64,000 bases of DNA from Bog-756 sp963737625 (lineage in GTDB: Bacteria; Actinomycetota; Acidimicrobiia; Acidimicrobiales; RAAP-2): contig CAVTTK010000001.1 in NCBI GenBank assembly GCA_963737625.1, positions 372,001-436,000 on the forward strand, given 5' to 3'. The first letter of the stretch is position 1, and the number at the start of each line of letters is the position of its first letter. The translations under genes were made by a program, and so were the position numbers. Positions 51,219 to 61,113 of this stretch are shown piece after piece. The notes below the pieces were generated by a model. The model was not told the origin of the DNA. It searched no databases and saw only the letters and a list, made by a program, of their open reading frames with translations.

Positions 51219-52385
51219 TCAGACGAAGGTGCGGGGCCCGCGCTTGACCATCTGGTCGGCGATGATCGAACGCTGTACCTCGCTCGTGCCCTCCCAGATG
51301 CGCTCCACCCGGAGCTCCCGGAAGAACCGCTCGGCCACGTTCTCCCTCATGTAACCCCGTCCGCCGTAGATCTGGACGCAACGGTCGGCCACCCGGTTGG
51401 CCATCTCCGACGAGTACAGCTTGGCCATGGAGCACTGGGTGTGCTGGACCTTGAGGTCGGCTCCGGCGTCGATGCCCCGGGCCGTCTCGTAGACCAGGGA
51501 GCGGGCGGCGAACAGCTCGGTCAGGCAGTCGGCCAACATGATCTGCACCGCCCCGAAGTCGGTGATGGGGCCACCGTTGACGATTCGCTCCTTGGCGAAC
51601 TCCGTGGTCTCGTCGATGAGCCTCGCCGCTCCGCCCAGGCAGCGTGAGGCGACCATGATCCGCTCGAAGCGGAACCACTCGTAGGCGAACCCCATGCCGT
51701 CGCCCTCTCGGCCGACCATCTGGGTGGCCGGCACCCGCACCGACTCGAAGGCCACGATGGGGTGGTGGTGGCTGATGGTGTGGGTGTAGGCCGGCGTGCG
51801 TACCACCCGCACGCCCTGGGCGGGCAGGTCCACGATGAACATGGCGTGCTCACCGGCATGGTCCCCGCCCACCAGCTTGGCCTGGAAGAAGGCATAGGAG
51901 CTGTGGTTGTAGGAGGTGACGTGCCACTTGACGCCGTCGAGGACGTACTCGTCGCCGTCACGCCGGGCCGTGGCCACGAGGGCGTCGACGTCGGAGCCGG
52001 CACCCTCCTCGGTGATGGCGTAGCACTCCTCCTTCTCGGCCCGGATCCCGGGGATCACGTACCGCTCGATCTGGTCAGGAGTGGCCACCGGCGGAAACCA
52101 CGACGGGGGTGTGCCGAGGATCCAACCGAGGGCGTTGGTGGCCCGTCCCCCCTGCTCTTGGACCAGCACCTGCTGGAGCATGGAGTAACCACCTCCTCCG
52201 TACTGCTTGGGCATGTTGGTGGCGTGGAGGCCCAGTTCGAGGGCCCGGGCCTGGAACTTCTCGGCCACGGCGGAGGGCAACTCGCCGTCGTTGGCCTCCG
52301 CATCCTCCTCGTAGGGGATGAGCTCGTCGACGAACGATCCGGCCCGCGCCTGGATCTCGAGATCCTCGGGCGTGAGGTTGTACAT
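51219..52385 (-). CDS. Acyl-CoA dehydrogenase
   Basis: A 388-residue flavoenzyme. It has the FAD/substrate segment YAITEEGAGSDVDALVATARR, the central WHVTSYNHSSYAFF, and the C-terminal QIYGGRGYMRENVAERFFRELRVERIWEGTSEVQ. The typical catalytic Glu region is present in the final motif. It oxidises an acyl-CoA to the 2-enoyl-CoA. It diverges from the flavoprotein gene at 52438 across the ACTGA-N4-TCAGT palindrome, suggesting joint control. The substrate may be a short branched acyl-CoA produced downstream in the amine pathway (inference). Confidence 0.9.
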   Translation of the reverse strand: MYNLTPEDLEIQARAGSFVDELIPYEEDAEANDGELPSAVAEKFQARALELGLHATNMPKQYGGGGYSMLQQVLVQEQGGRATNALGWILGTPPSWFPPVATPDQIERYVIPGIRAEKEECYAITEEGAGSDVDALVATARRDGDEYVLDGVKWHVTSYNHSSYAFFQAKLVGGDHAGEHAMFIVDLPAQGVRVVRTPAYTHTISHHHPIVAFESVRVPATQMVGREGDGMGFAYEWFRFERIMVASRCLGGAARLIDETTEFAKERIVNGGPITDFGAVQIMLADCLTELFAARSLVYETARGIDAGADLKVQHTQCSMAKLYSSEMANRVADRCVQIYGGRGYMRENVAERFFRELRVERIWEGTSEVQRSIIADQMVKRGPRTFV

Positions 52386-52404
52386 GGGGAGCCTCCTGGC
52401 CTTG

Positions 52405-52418
52405 ACTGACGGTTCAGT
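52405..52418. promoter_or_regulatory. ACTGA-N4-TCAGT operator, copy 1
   Basis: ACTGA-CGGT-TCAGT lies in the 52-bp gap between divergent acyl-CoA dehydrogenase and flavoprotein genes. Related sites are at 57952 and 63396; all three share GT before the second arm. Likely target of the TetR encoded at 58078. Confidence 0.6.
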
Positions 52419-52437
52419 TTATGCCAGCGTCGGAGTC

Positions 52438-53655
52438 GTGGAAAGCGGTCATCCCCTGGACGGCACCACCGCAGATGCTGTGGTGGTGGGCGGTGGAACC
52501 GTCGGCGCCTGGTGCGCCTACTTCCTCCGGCGCGGGGGCCTGGGGCGCGTGGTGCTGCTCGAGGCCTCGACCCTGGGGCAGGGCGCGTCGAGCCGGGCCG
52601 CCGGGATCGTCCGCAGCCAGGGAGGGACGCCGACCGCGGTGCTCCTGGCCGAGTGGTCCAAGCGGTTCTACCGGTCGCAGCAGGACGAACTGGGTATCGA
52701 CTCGGGCTTCGTCCGCCAGGGCTACTACCTCCCCTGCTTCACCGAGGAGGACATCCGGGCCGCCCGTCAGCGGCTGGACATGCAGCAGTCCCTGGGACAG
52801 CCGGTCCGGTGGGTAGAGCCGGACGAGGCCGAGGTCCTCAACCCCACGCTGGCCAAGGGATCGACCCTGGGGGGCACCTTCCTCGAGGATGACGGCTACA
52901 TCCAGCCGCCCCGCAACGTGCTGGCCTACACGGTGGCCCTGGCTGCGTCCGGGGTTGAGGTGCACGAGGGCGTGCCCTTCTGCGGGCTGGCCACCGCCGG
53001 GGGCCGTGTCGTGGGGGTGGAGACCGGACAGGGGACCATCTCGACGGGTACCGTCGTCCTGACCGGCGGACCGCAACTGGCTGGAGTCGGCGTCCTGGCC
53101 GGCACCCGGATCCCGGCCGGAGGGGTGCGCCACCAGGTGGCCGTCACCGAGCCGTCGGCCGAACTCGCACCGGAGCGCCTTCCCATGGTCTTCGACGTCA
53201 CCGCCGGCCTCTACTGGCGCCCCGAGGAGGGCGGTGTGCTCTTTGGCATGAGCAATCCGGACGAGCCGCCGGGGGAGGCCACCGAGATCGACTGGGACTA
53301 CCTCGAGACCATGCGCCGCCGACTGAGCGAGCTGGTGCCCGCCACCCGGCCGCTCGGGCTGCGGCGGGTCTGGGCCGCCACCATCGACTACACGCCGGAC
53401 CACCTCCCGATCCTCGGACCGGTCCTCGGACGGGACGGCCCCGTGGACGGCACCGTGGTGGCGTCGGCCGGCGGCCACGGGATGATGTGGGGTCCCGGCG
53501 TGTCCCGGGCCGCCGCCGACCTGGCCCTCGCCGGCACCACCGACGTGGTGGACACCACGTTCCTCGGACTCGACCGCTTCGACGAGTACGGCCACAGTCG
53601 ACTCGAGCCCGATCCCATCGCCCTGCCGTTCCCCGAAAGGACCACCGCACCATGA
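52438..53655 (+). CDS. FAD-dependent amine oxidase of the DAO family (sarcosine oxidase-like)
   Basis: A 405-residue flavoprotein. The N-terminal Rossmann motif is AVVVGGGTVGAW, then SSRAAGIVRSQGG, as in sarcosine and dimethylglycine oxidase beta-type subunits. The C-terminal part is WAATIDYTPDHLPILG and SAGGHGMMWGPGVSRAAADL. It should oxidise a secondary or tertiary amine. GTG 52438 is chosen as the first start after the operator. The stop overlaps the cupin ATG by 4 bp (ATGA). Confidence 0.85.
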   Translation: MESGHPLDGTTADAVVVGGGTVGAWCAYFLRRGGLGRVVLLEASTLGQGASSRAAGIVRSQGGTPTAVLLAEWSKRFYRSQQDELGIDSGFVRQGYYLPCFTEEDIRAARQRLDMQQSLGQPVRWVEPDEAEVLNPTLAKGSTLGGTFLEDDGYIQPPRNVLAYTVALAASGVEVHEGVPFCGLATAGGRVVGVETGQGTISTGTVVLTGGPQLAGVGVLAGTRIPAGGVRHQVAVTEPSAELAPERLPMVFDVTAGLYWRPEEGGVLFGMSNPDEPPGEATEIDWDYLETMRRRLSELVPATRPLGLRRVWAATIDYTPDHLPILGPVLGRDGPVDGTVVASAGGHGMMWGPGVSRAAADLALAGTTDVVDTTFLGLDRFDEYGHSRLEPDPIALPFPERTTAP

Positions 53656-54011
53656 CCGACACCACCACGCCGCTCACGCCGTACATCCACGCCGCCGAGC
53701 GGGTTTCCGACCTCGAGGACTGGGGTGCGCTGGCCGAAGCCACCGGTCCGGCCATGACCACGTCGGGCAAGACGCTGTGGACGGGGGAGGGGGACCAGGA
53801 GGTGGGCATCTGGGAGTGCACCCCCGGGCCGTCCCGTTGGCTGCTCGAGACCCACGAGTTCATTCAGGTGGTGGCCGGTCGGATGACGGTCACGGTGGAC
53901 GGCGGCGCACCCGTGGAGCTGGCCGTCGGCGACACCGCCGTCTTCCCCAAGGGGTGGTCCGGTACCTGGGACATCGCCGAGACCCTCCGCAAGGTGTACG
54001 TCATCTTCTGA
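53652..54011 (+). CDS. Cupin-domain protein (Cupin_3/DUF861)
   Basis: A 119-residue single cupin. Cupin motif 1 reads WLLETHEFIQVVAGRMTVTVDGG and motif 2 is VGDTAVFPKGWSGTWDI, the EutQ/DUF861 pattern. Cupins of this family are often cotranscribed with amine and ureidoglycolate catabolism genes and may be isomerases or sensors. The overlapping start shows tight coupling to the flavoprotein. Confidence 0.82.
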   Translation: MTDTTTPLTPYIHAAERVSDLEDWGALAEATGPAMTTSGKTLWTGEGDQEVGIWECTPGPSRWLLETHEFIQVVAGRMTVTVDGGAPVELAVGDTAVFPKGWSGTWDIAETLRKVYVIF

Positions 54012-54118
54012 GCGACCGGAGGGCCCCGAGTCCCATCCACCTTCGCTTCCGTGGCGTCGGTGACCCTTGCTCCAGCCGTCCCGCCCCGTGTGTAGGAACC
54101 CGACGAGGGTACCGGGCG

Positions 54119-56214
54119 TCAGTCCAACCGATCCGGGCCACGCGGCTCGACCAGGGCGTCGAGGGCCCAGCATCCGGCGGGGCTGCAGCGCAGCGGATTG
54201 ACATCCAGGGCGTCGAGCCGGTCCCCGAGCTCGGTGGCCAGCTGTCCCAGGGCCACCACCGCGGCAGTGACGGCGTCCCGGTCGGCCGGCGCCCCGCCCC
54301 GCACCCCGTCCAGGAGGGCCGAGACCGAGAGTCGGTCGACGGCGGCACGGGCCCCCGGTCCATCGAGGGGGGCAGCCGCACCACCCGGTCAGCCAGCAGT
54401 TCGACCAGCACGCCGCCCGCTCCCACGACGACCAGCGGCCCGAGATGGGCGTCGCGCACCACACCCAGGGCCAGCTCCACGCCCTCGGGCGCCATGGCGG
54501 CCATCACGACCTGCGGACCGAGACGGCGGGCCAGATCCCGGTAGGCCTCAGCCACCCCGGCGGCGTCACCGATTCCGAGGACTACCCCCCCGACGTCGGA
54601 CTTGTGGGTGATGGACGGTGCGTCGGCCTTCATCACCACCGGATAGCCCAGTGCTTCGGCGGCCGAGACGGCCTCGGAAGCCGAGCCCGCCGAGCGGGAC
54701 GGGATCACCGGGATCCCGTACTCAGCCAGCAGGGCCAGGGACCCCACGCCATCGAGTGCCGGGCCGGCCAGCCGGTCCCGCCAACGCGACCGTCGGTCCT
54801 GGTCCACGGATCCCGGCGCCGGGCCGGGTCCGGTTCCCCCGGCCCCGAGCCGGAGTAGGTGGCCCAGGGCCAGCAGCCCCGTCCGGGTCCCCTCCAGGAC
54901 GGGCACCCCACCGGCCCGGATGCGGGCGGCGGCCGCCCCGTCGATGGCACTGCCCAGGTTGGCCAGTACCGCCACCGGCTTGTCCGTGGCCGCCGCCGCG
55001 GCGAGCACGGCGTTCGGATAGGACTCGTCCCCGTCGTACTCCTCGACCAGGTCCACGGCCAGGGCCACCGCCGCCACCGACTCGTCGTCGGCCATGGCCG
55101 TGAGACAGTGGCGGAACAGTCCCTCGGTGCCCGATCCGGTGCCCCACACGTCCAGCGGGTTGTCGGGCGCCAGTCCCGGGTCGAGCAGGCCGGACAGGCG
55201 CTCCTCGGTGCGGTGACCTATCGACGCGAACGGGACCCCCACCGAATCGGCCACGTCGACCACCAGGGCCCGCTCGGCTCCGGAGTCGTGGATGGTGGCG
55301 ATGCCGGCCCCGGACTGCGACACCGCCGCCCGGCGACCGGCGGCGATGAGCTCGATGGTGTCGCCCATCTCGTCGAGATCGCCCACCCGGACGACCCCGT
55401 AGGCCTCGAACAGCGCCTCCCACGCCCCGTCGGCCCCGGCCAGCGCACCGGAATGGGCGGTGACCATGGCCCGTCCGGCCACCGATGAGCCCACGGTCAG
55501 GGCGACCACGGCCACGTCCTGGTCAGCGGCGCGCCGGAGGGCGACCTGCAGCTCGGCAGGCTCCCGTAGGGTCTCCAGCAGCAGGCCCACCACCCGGGTC
55601 TCGGGGAGGTCGAGGGCGTAGTCGAGGTACGAGGCGGTCGTGGTCACCAGCTCCTGGCCGGCCGAGACCACCACGGTGAAGCCCAGGTGCCGCCGGGTCC
55701 GGAGGACGGCCGAGAACACCGATCCGGAATGGGTGATGAACGCCACCGGGCCGCGGGGCAGCGGGGTCCGCTCCACGTAGCCGATGGCCCGCACCCCGTC
55801 GGCCACGTTGACGAATCCCATGCATCCGCCCCCGCACACGGCCATGCCGGCGTCCCGGGCCACCCCGGCCACCCGGTGGCGCAGCGCCGAGCCGCCGTCG
55901 GTCCCGAACAGGCTCCCGTAGATCACCGCCGAACGGTCGCCGCGTCCTGCGGCCACGGCCATCTGCTCCTCGACGACGCGGTCCGGCACCCCCAGCAGCA
56001 CCAGGTCCACCGGCCCGTCGATCTCCTCCAGCGAGTGGAGGCACGGCCGACCCATCAGCGTGTCGTGACGCGGGTTGACCAGATGGAGGTCGAGCTCCTT
56101 CTCGCTGGCCGCCACCTCGGTGACCAGACGGTGCCCGAAGCTCCCCGGGGTGTCGCTGGCCCCCACCACGGCCACCCGGCGGGGCTCCAGCATGGCCCGC
56201 ACCGGTGAGTCCAT
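54119..56214 (-). pseudogene. ADP-forming acyl-CoA synthetase (acetate-CoA ligase type), frameshifted near its C-terminus
   Basis: A single-chain ACD of about 697 residues if repaired. It has a CoA-binding domain (VAVVGASDTPGSFGHRL), a succinyl-CoA-ligase-like domain (FITHSGSVFSAV with the catalytic His, and HSGALAG), and an ATP-grasp domain (GYPVVMKADAPSITHKSDVGGV). At a run of six G (54367-54372) the frame shifts by one: before it the protein reads GAGGVLVELLADRVVRLPP, after it LDGPGARAAVDRL and DALDVNPLRC in another frame. A homopolymer indel is a common sequencing error, so the gene may be intact in the organism. Its role is acyl-CoA formation or cleavage with ADP/ATP. Confidence 0.75.
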
Positions 56215-56255
56215 GTCGACGAGTCTGCCCGATGCCGGTGCGGGGACCCCTCCGG

Positions 56256-57905
56256 TCACCCCTTGGTGGCGCGGGCCCGCACGCGGCCGGCCAGGCTCCG
56301 CTCGGCCTTCTGGTCGGCCAGCACGGCTCTGGCCGCCTGCCAGCCGGGGATGCCGCACACCCCGCCGCCGGCGTGGGTGCCCGACCCCCCGTTGTAGAGG
56401 CCCTTGATGGGCGTGCGGTAGTCGGCGTAGCCGGGGGCGGGTCGCATGTGGAAGAGCTGCTCGAGGGAGAGCTCACCGTGGAAGATGTTGCCGCCGATGA
56501 GACCGTACTCGTGCTCCATCTCGTAGGGCCCGACCACGTCGCGGTGGAGGATGGAGGCCTTGAAGTTGGGGGCCACCTCGTTGTAGCAGTCGACCATCCG
56601 GTCGGCGTAGGCCTCGAGGTCCTCGGTGTGGGGGGTCTCGCTCCACTCCTTCGGGACCCACTGGGTGAACAGGGACATGATGTGGGTTCCGTCGGGGCAG
56701 AGCGTCTTGTCGAAGGCGGTGGGGATGACCCCGTCGCTGAAGGGCCGCTCGGCCCCCCGACCTTCCCGGGCGTCCTGGAAGGCCCGCTCCATGTACTCGA
56801 TCGACGGGGCCATCTCCACGGACCCGGTGTGGTGCTCGGCCAGCTCGGTTCCGGGGTCGGCGGTGAAGCTGGGCAGCTCCGAGAGGGCCAGGTTGATCTT
56901 GACCACCCCGCTCCGGGTCTTCCAGCGCTCGATGTCCTCCACGAAATCCGCGGGCAGCTCGGTGGCGCTGACGTGGTCGAGGAAGGCCGTCTGGGGATGG
57001 AGCGTGGTGACGACCACCGGCGCGAGGATCTCCTCGCCACTGTCCAGCACCACGCCGCGTACGCGACCGTTGGCCACGATGGTGCGGGCCACCCGGGCAT
57101 CGGTGCGAATCTCGGCTCCGAGATGGCGGGCCGAGCGCTCGATGGCGTCGGCCACTGCGCCCATGCCCCCTTCGGGGAAGCCCCAGTTGCCCAGGTGTCC
57201 GTCTCCGATGTCGCCGATGGAGTGGTGGGCCATCACATAGGCCGTGCCCGGCTCGCACGGACCGGCCCAGGTGCCGATGACCCCGTTGACGGCGATCGGC
57301 GCCTTGACCTGCCACGACTCGAACCAGTCATCCAGGAGGTCGGCGATGCTCATGGTCATCAGCCGGGTGACGTCGGCGATGGTCCGCACGTCGAGGCCCT
57401 TGTGCTGCCAGGCCAACCGGAGGGTGTCGTAGAGATCGCCGGGCTTCCGGGAGCCGATGGCGGGGGGGACCGTCAAGAGGAGGGGTCCGAGCACGTCGGC
57501 CAGCCCGGCGATCCAGGCATCCCACTTGGGCATGGCCTCGGCGTCCTTCTTCGACCACTTGGCGATCTCTTCGTAGTTCCGCTTGGCGTCGTCGGCGAAG
57601 ATCTTGATCGAGCCCCCTTCGGGGAAGGCCTGGTAGTAGGGGCCCATGGGGAAGACCTTGTACCCCCAGCGCTCGAGCTCGAGGTCGCGGATGATGGTCG
57701 GGGGCAGCAGGCTCATCACATACGACAGCCGGGTCACCTTCAGCTCGGGGGCGTCGGCCCACGGCGACTCGGTGGTGGCGGCACCCCCGGTCTTGTAGCG
57801 GCCTTCGAGCACCACGGTGCGGGCTCCGGATCGGGCCAGGTAGGCCCCGGAGATCAGTCCGTTGTGCCCACCCCCCACCACAATGGCGTCGTATGTCGAG
57901 GTCAT
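56256..57905 (-). CDS. Phytoene-desaturase-like FAD oxidoreductase (PYROXD2 type)
   Basis: A 549-residue flavoprotein. The FAD-binding motif is IVVGGGHNGLISGAYLARSG near the N-terminus; later segments are GNWGFPEGGMGAVADAIERSA and the ending GLYNGGSGTHAGGGVCGIPG, as in PYROXD2/CrtI-like oxidoreductases. These act on varied substrates, and carotenoid synthesis is unlikely because no phytoene synthase is nearby. It diverges from the TetR at 58078 across operator copy 2 and precedes the ACD gene by 42 bp on the same strand. Confidence 0.85.
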   Translation of the reverse strand: MTSTYDAIVVGGGHNGLISGAYLARSGARTVVLEGRYKTGGAATTESPWADAPELKVTRLSYVMSLLPPTIIRDLELERWGYKVFPMGPYYQAFPEGGSIKIFADDAKRNYEEIAKWSKKDAEAMPKWDAWIAGLADVLGPLLLTVPPAIGSRKPGDLYDTLRLAWQHKGLDVRTIADVTRLMTMSIADLLDDWFESWQVKAPIAVNGVIGTWAGPCEPGTAYVMAHHSIGDIGDGHLGNWGFPEGGMGAVADAIERSARHLGAEIRTDARVARTIVANGRVRGVVLDSGEEILAPVVVTTLHPQTAFLDHVSATELPADFVEDIERWKTRSGVVKINLALSELPSFTADPGTELAEHHTGSVEMAPSIEYMERAFQDAREGRGAERPFSDGVIPTAFDKTLCPDGTHIMSLFTQWVPKEWSETPHTEDLEAYADRMVDCYNEVAPNFKASILHRDVVGPYEMEHEYGLIGGNIFHGELSLEQLFHMRPAPGYADYRTPIKGLYNGGSGTHAGGGVCGIPGWQAARAVLADQKAERSLAGRVRARATKG

Positions 57906-57950
57906 GGGATCCCCTTCTGGGTCATCGGGGTCGGGCCCCGGACGAGGTTT

Positions 57951-57966
57951 GACTGATTGTTCAGTC
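57951..57966. promoter_or_regulatory. ACTGA-N4-TCAGT operator, copy 2
   Basis: GACTGA-TTGT-TCAGTC is a perfect 16-bp inverted repeat, the longest of the three copies. It lies between the divergent PYROXD2-like gene and the TetR gene, where a self-regulating repressor would bind. Confidence 0.65.
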
Positions 57967-58077
57967 TAATCCGCTGCTACCGTGGGGGACAAGGCGATCA
58001 ACGTCGGCCGTTGTCGGTCGGGGGCGTCGGGGATCGTCCACTGGCGACCCATCGGGCGACCCATCGGAAAGGTGACC

Positions 58078-58806
58078 ATGGCAGAAGACACGCAGTCTGC
58101 GGCGGCCCCCGCCGCCGCCGACCAGCGGCGGGAGGACATGTTGCGGGCCGCCCTCGAGGTCATCGCCGAGCGCGGGTTCCCCGAGTCGCGCATCGCCGAC
58201 GTGGCCGAGCAGGCCGGCACCAGTCCGGCCCTGGTCATCTACTACTTCAAGACCAAGGACAATCTCCTGACCGAGGCCATGCGCTTTGCCGAGGACCAGT
58301 GGTACGACCTGGGGGCCCGGCGCATGGAGGTCATCGACAGGGCTGCCGCCCGGCTGGAAGAGATCGTGGCCATGACCTGTCTGCCCGAGGCCGATGCCGA
58401 ACTGCCCGACTCGTGGGCCCTGTGGCTGGACCTGTGGGCCCAGTCCGTGCGCCACCCCGAGGTGGCCCGGGTTCGGGAGGAGTTCGACGCCCACTGGCGT
58501 CAGACCATCGCCGATGTGGTCCGGGACGGCCAGTCCTCGGGCGAGTTCGGGAACCTCGATGCCGACGAGTTCGCCATCACCCTCTCCGCCCTGCTCGACG
58601 GCTTCGCCATCCAGATCGCCCTGGAGGATCCGGTGGTCGATCCCCGGAGGGCCTTCACGGCCAGCATGCGGTTCGCCGCCCAGTCCCTCGGCTTCACCTG
58701 GAAGCCCAAGAACACGCTGGACAAGAAGGGCCGGCCCAAGAGTAAGAGCGGCCCGGGCGTCGTGACCGGGCGGGGTGCGGTCGGAGCCAAGAAGTCCAAG
58801 GGGTAA
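58078..58806 (+). CDS. TetR-family regulator with Lys-rich C-terminal tail
   Basis: A 242-residue TetR. The helix-turn-helix is ESRIADVAEQAGTSPALVIYYFKTKDNLL, around residues 35-63. The ligand-binding domain is of the BetI type (WALWLDLWAQSVRHPEVARV). After the domain ends at about residue 208 comes a basic tail rich in Lys, Pro and Gly. Start ATG 58078 has GGAAAGG upstream. It is the best candidate for the protein that binds ACTGA-N4-TCAGT at 52405, 57951 and 63396. Resemblance to BetI fits a methylated-amine ligand, though this is inference. Confidence 0.87.
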   Translation: MAEDTQSAAAPAAADQRREDMLRAALEVIAERGFPESRIADVAEQAGTSPALVIYYFKTKDNLLTEAMRFAEDQWYDLGARRMEVIDRAAARLEEIVAMTCLPEADAELPDSWALWLDLWAQSVRHPEVARVREEFDAHWRQTIADVVRDGQSSGEFGNLDADEFAITLSALLDGFAIQIALEDPVVDPRRAFTASMRFAAQSLGFTWKPKNTLDKKGRPKSKSGPGVVTGRGAVGAKKSKG

Positions 58807-58932
58807 GGCACAGGGTGGGGCCGCTCCGCACTGGTGCCCAGACCGGTCACTCCCTACACTGAGTGGCTGTTCAAATAGTGCGAGGCGGCGGGGCTCCGCC
58901 GACAGACGGTCCGGCGACGAAGGGAGGGCGCA

Positions 58933-60099
58933 ATGGCCGGTGGCGAAGTGCAGATCGTGGCCCTGACCAAGCGGTTCGACGAGGTCGAGGCGGTGGCCGG
59001 CATCGATCTCCACATCCCCCCGGGTGAGTTCTTCTCCATCCTGGGCCCGTCGGGCTGTGGGAAGACGACCACCCTCCGCCTGGTGGCTGGGTTCGAACAG
59101 CCCACCAGTGGCAGCATCCTCCTCGACGGGGTGGACGTGGCCCAGCGGCCGCCGCACAAGCGCAACGTGAACACCGTGTTCCAGAGCTACGCCCTCTTCC
59201 CCTTCCTGTCGGTGGCCGACAACGTGGCCTTCGGTCTCCGCTACCAGAAATTGGGGAAGGCCGAGTCGGCCCGCCGGGTGGGTGCGGCCCTCGAGCTGGT
59301 GCAGCTCCTCGGGTACGAAAAGCGACGACCCGGTCAGCTGTCGGGCGGCCAGCAGCAGCGGGTGGCCCTGGCTCGGGCCCTCGTCCTCAACCCATCGGTC
59401 CTGCTTCTCGACGAGCCGCTGGGTGCCCTCGACGCCAAGCTGCGCCGGACCCTCCAGGTCGAGCTGAAGGCGTTGCAGGAGACCGTGGGGATCACCTTTC
59501 TCTACGTGACGCACGACCAGGAGGAGGCCCTGACCATGTCCGACCGCCTGGCCGTGATGGAGGCGGGCAAGGTCGCCCAGGTGGGCACGCCGGTCGAGGT
59601 CTACGAGGAGCCGGCTGATGCCTACGTGGCCGACTTCCTCGGGGTGTCCAACCTGATGGACGGCAACGCCGGAGGACCGGACGCCGACGGGTCCTGCCGG
59701 GTGCGCCTGGGGGAGTTCGATCTGGGCGCCGAGCGCGGTTCCACCGAGTGCACCGGGGCAGTGAAGCTGGCCATCCGTCCGGAACGGGTGCAGATCGAGC
59801 CCTACGAGTCGAGCGGGCCGAACCGGGTGCCGGCCATGGTCGAGCGGCTGGTGTTCCTCGGTTCGTCCACCCAGATCATCGTGCGCCTGGCCCACGGCGA
59901 GCGGATTCAGGCCCTCATCCAGAACCAGGGCGGGCCGCCGGCCTACCAGCAGGGCACCGCCGTCCAGGCCTACCTCCCGGCCGACGGGCTGCGGGTGCTG
60001 CGGTCGGTTCCCCTGCCCGAGGTGGAGGACCCGCCCCTGGCCGTGACCGAGGTGCCGGCCACCCAGCCTGTCGGCGCCGTCGTGCATCCGACGGGCTGA
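58933..60099 (+). CDS. ABC transporter ATP-binding protein, PotA-like
   Basis: A 388-residue ATPase. The Walker A is GPSGCGKTT, the signature is LSGGQQQR, the Walker B is VLLLDEPLGALD, and the switch His is in VTHDQEEA. A C-terminal TOBE domain (AIRPERVQIE) is typical of spermidine/putrescine and iron(III)-type importers. It works with the PotC, PotB and PotD-like proteins encoded convergently. Its own strand follows the TetR gene by 126 bp. Confidence 0.92.
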   Translation: MAGGEVQIVALTKRFDEVEAVAGIDLHIPPGEFFSILGPSGCGKTTTLRLVAGFEQPTSGSILLDGVDVAQRPPHKRNVNTVFQSYALFPFLSVADNVAFGLRYQKLGKAESARRVGAALELVQLLGYEKRRPGQLSGGQQQRVALARALVLNPSVLLLDEPLGALDAKLRRTLQVELKALQETVGITFLYVTHDQEEALTMSDRLAVMEAGKVAQVGTPVEVYEEPADAYVADFLGVSNLMDGNAGGPDADGSCRVRLGEFDLGAERGSTECTGAVKLAIRPERVQIEPYESSGPNRVPAMVERLVFLGSSTQIIVRLAHGERIQALIQNQGGPPAYQQGTAVQAYLPADGLRVLRSVPLPEVEDPPLAVTEVPATQPVGAVVHPTG

Positions 60100-60123
60100 G
60101 CCCGCCCGTCCGCAGTCGGCCGG

Positions 60124-61113
60124 TCACATGCCGGCGATGCTGGTCATGGCCTCCTGTCGGCTGCTGCCTCGCTCGCCCCGGGTCATCCACCGATAGGCCA
60201 GGAGTCCGATGGTGGCGGCCACGAAGGACAGCACCAGCATGATGGTGGCCAAGGCGTTGAGGGCCGGTCCCCCGTTGCCGCCGTGGCTGGTGGAGTAGAT
60301 GATGACCGACATGGGCTGGGTGTTGGCCGTGGACGACAGCAGGTCGACCACGACGAAGTCGTCGACCACGCTGGCGAACACCAGCACGGCACTGGCGAAG
60401 ATGGCCGGCATCAACAGGGGGATGAGGACCCGGCGGATCGCTTCCAGGCGCGACGCCCCCAGGTCGGCTGCCGCCTCCTCGTAGGAGTCGCCGATGGACA
60501 CCAGGCGGGCCAGCACGATGATGGCCGGCCAGCTGAAGTTCCACGTGACCAGGCCCAGGATCTCGGCGGTGGTACCCAGATGGATGGACCGGAACAGCTG
60601 GGTGAAGAGGAAGAAGAGGGCCACTCCGAAGATGAGTTCGGGGATCACGTAGGAGAAGACCATCACGAAGTTGAACGTGGTGGAGGTCCGGGTGCGCCAG
60701 CGGTGGATGCCGATGGCGAAGGCCACACCGAGAGGGACGGCCACGATGGTCGTGATGATGGACAGGCGGACGGTCTGGAACACCGCGGCCCGGAGGGTGG
60801 GGTTGTGCCACACCGAGTTGATGGGGTCGCCCCAGTACCACCGGGTGGAGAAGCCCTGCCATACGCTCTGGGACTTTCCGTTGTTGAAGGAGAACAGGAC
60901 GGCGATGGCGATGGGGACGATCGACCAGATGAGGTACAGCCAGGTGAACCCCTCGAGGATCCATGGTCGGCGCCATGGATTGCGCCACGGTGGCTGCCAC
61001 CGGCGTCGAGGCGGAACGGGCGGGGTGGGGGAGGGCGGCGAACCGCTGTCCTCGGCCCGGGGAGCGGAGGGGAAGTCGCTCACGGCCGGCGCGCTGTCGG
61101 TGGTCAGGGTCAT
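60124..61113 (-). CDS. ABC transporter permease, PotC-like
   Basis: A 329-residue inner-membrane permease with six helices after a Pro-rich cytoplasmic N-terminus. The EAA loop is YEEAAADLGASRLEAIRRVLIPLLMPAI. The ATG shares one base with the stop of the PotB-like gene. It forms the translocation pathway with the PotB-like permease. Confidence 0.9.
   Translation of the reverse strand: MTLTTDSAPAVSDFPSAPRAEDSGSPPSPTPPVPPRRRWQPPWRNPWRRPWILEGFTWLYLIWSIVPIAIAVLFSFNNGKSQSVWQGFSTRWYWGDPINSVWHNPTLRAAVFQTVRLSIITTIVAVPLGVAFAIGIHRWRTRTSTTFNFVMVFSYVIPELIFGVALFFLFTQLFRSIHLGTTAEILGLVTWNFSWPAIIVLARLVSIGDSYEEAAADLGASRLEAIRRVLIPLLMPAIFASAVLVFASVVDDFVVVDLLSSTANTQPMSVIIYSTSHGGNGGPALNALATIMLVLSFVAATIGLLAYRWMTRGERGSSRQEAMTSIAGM

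Noticed and set aside
55523..57100. 525-codon minus-strand frame spanning parts of the PYROXD2-like and acyl-CoA synthetase genes
   Set aside because: It reads Ser/Pro/Arg-rich without motifs, while the two genes in the other frames have full family signatures.
58857..58877. ACTGAGTGGCTGTTCA as a fourth ACTGA-N4-TCAGT operator before potA
   Set aside because: Arm spacing and the second arm differ; only the first half-site matches.
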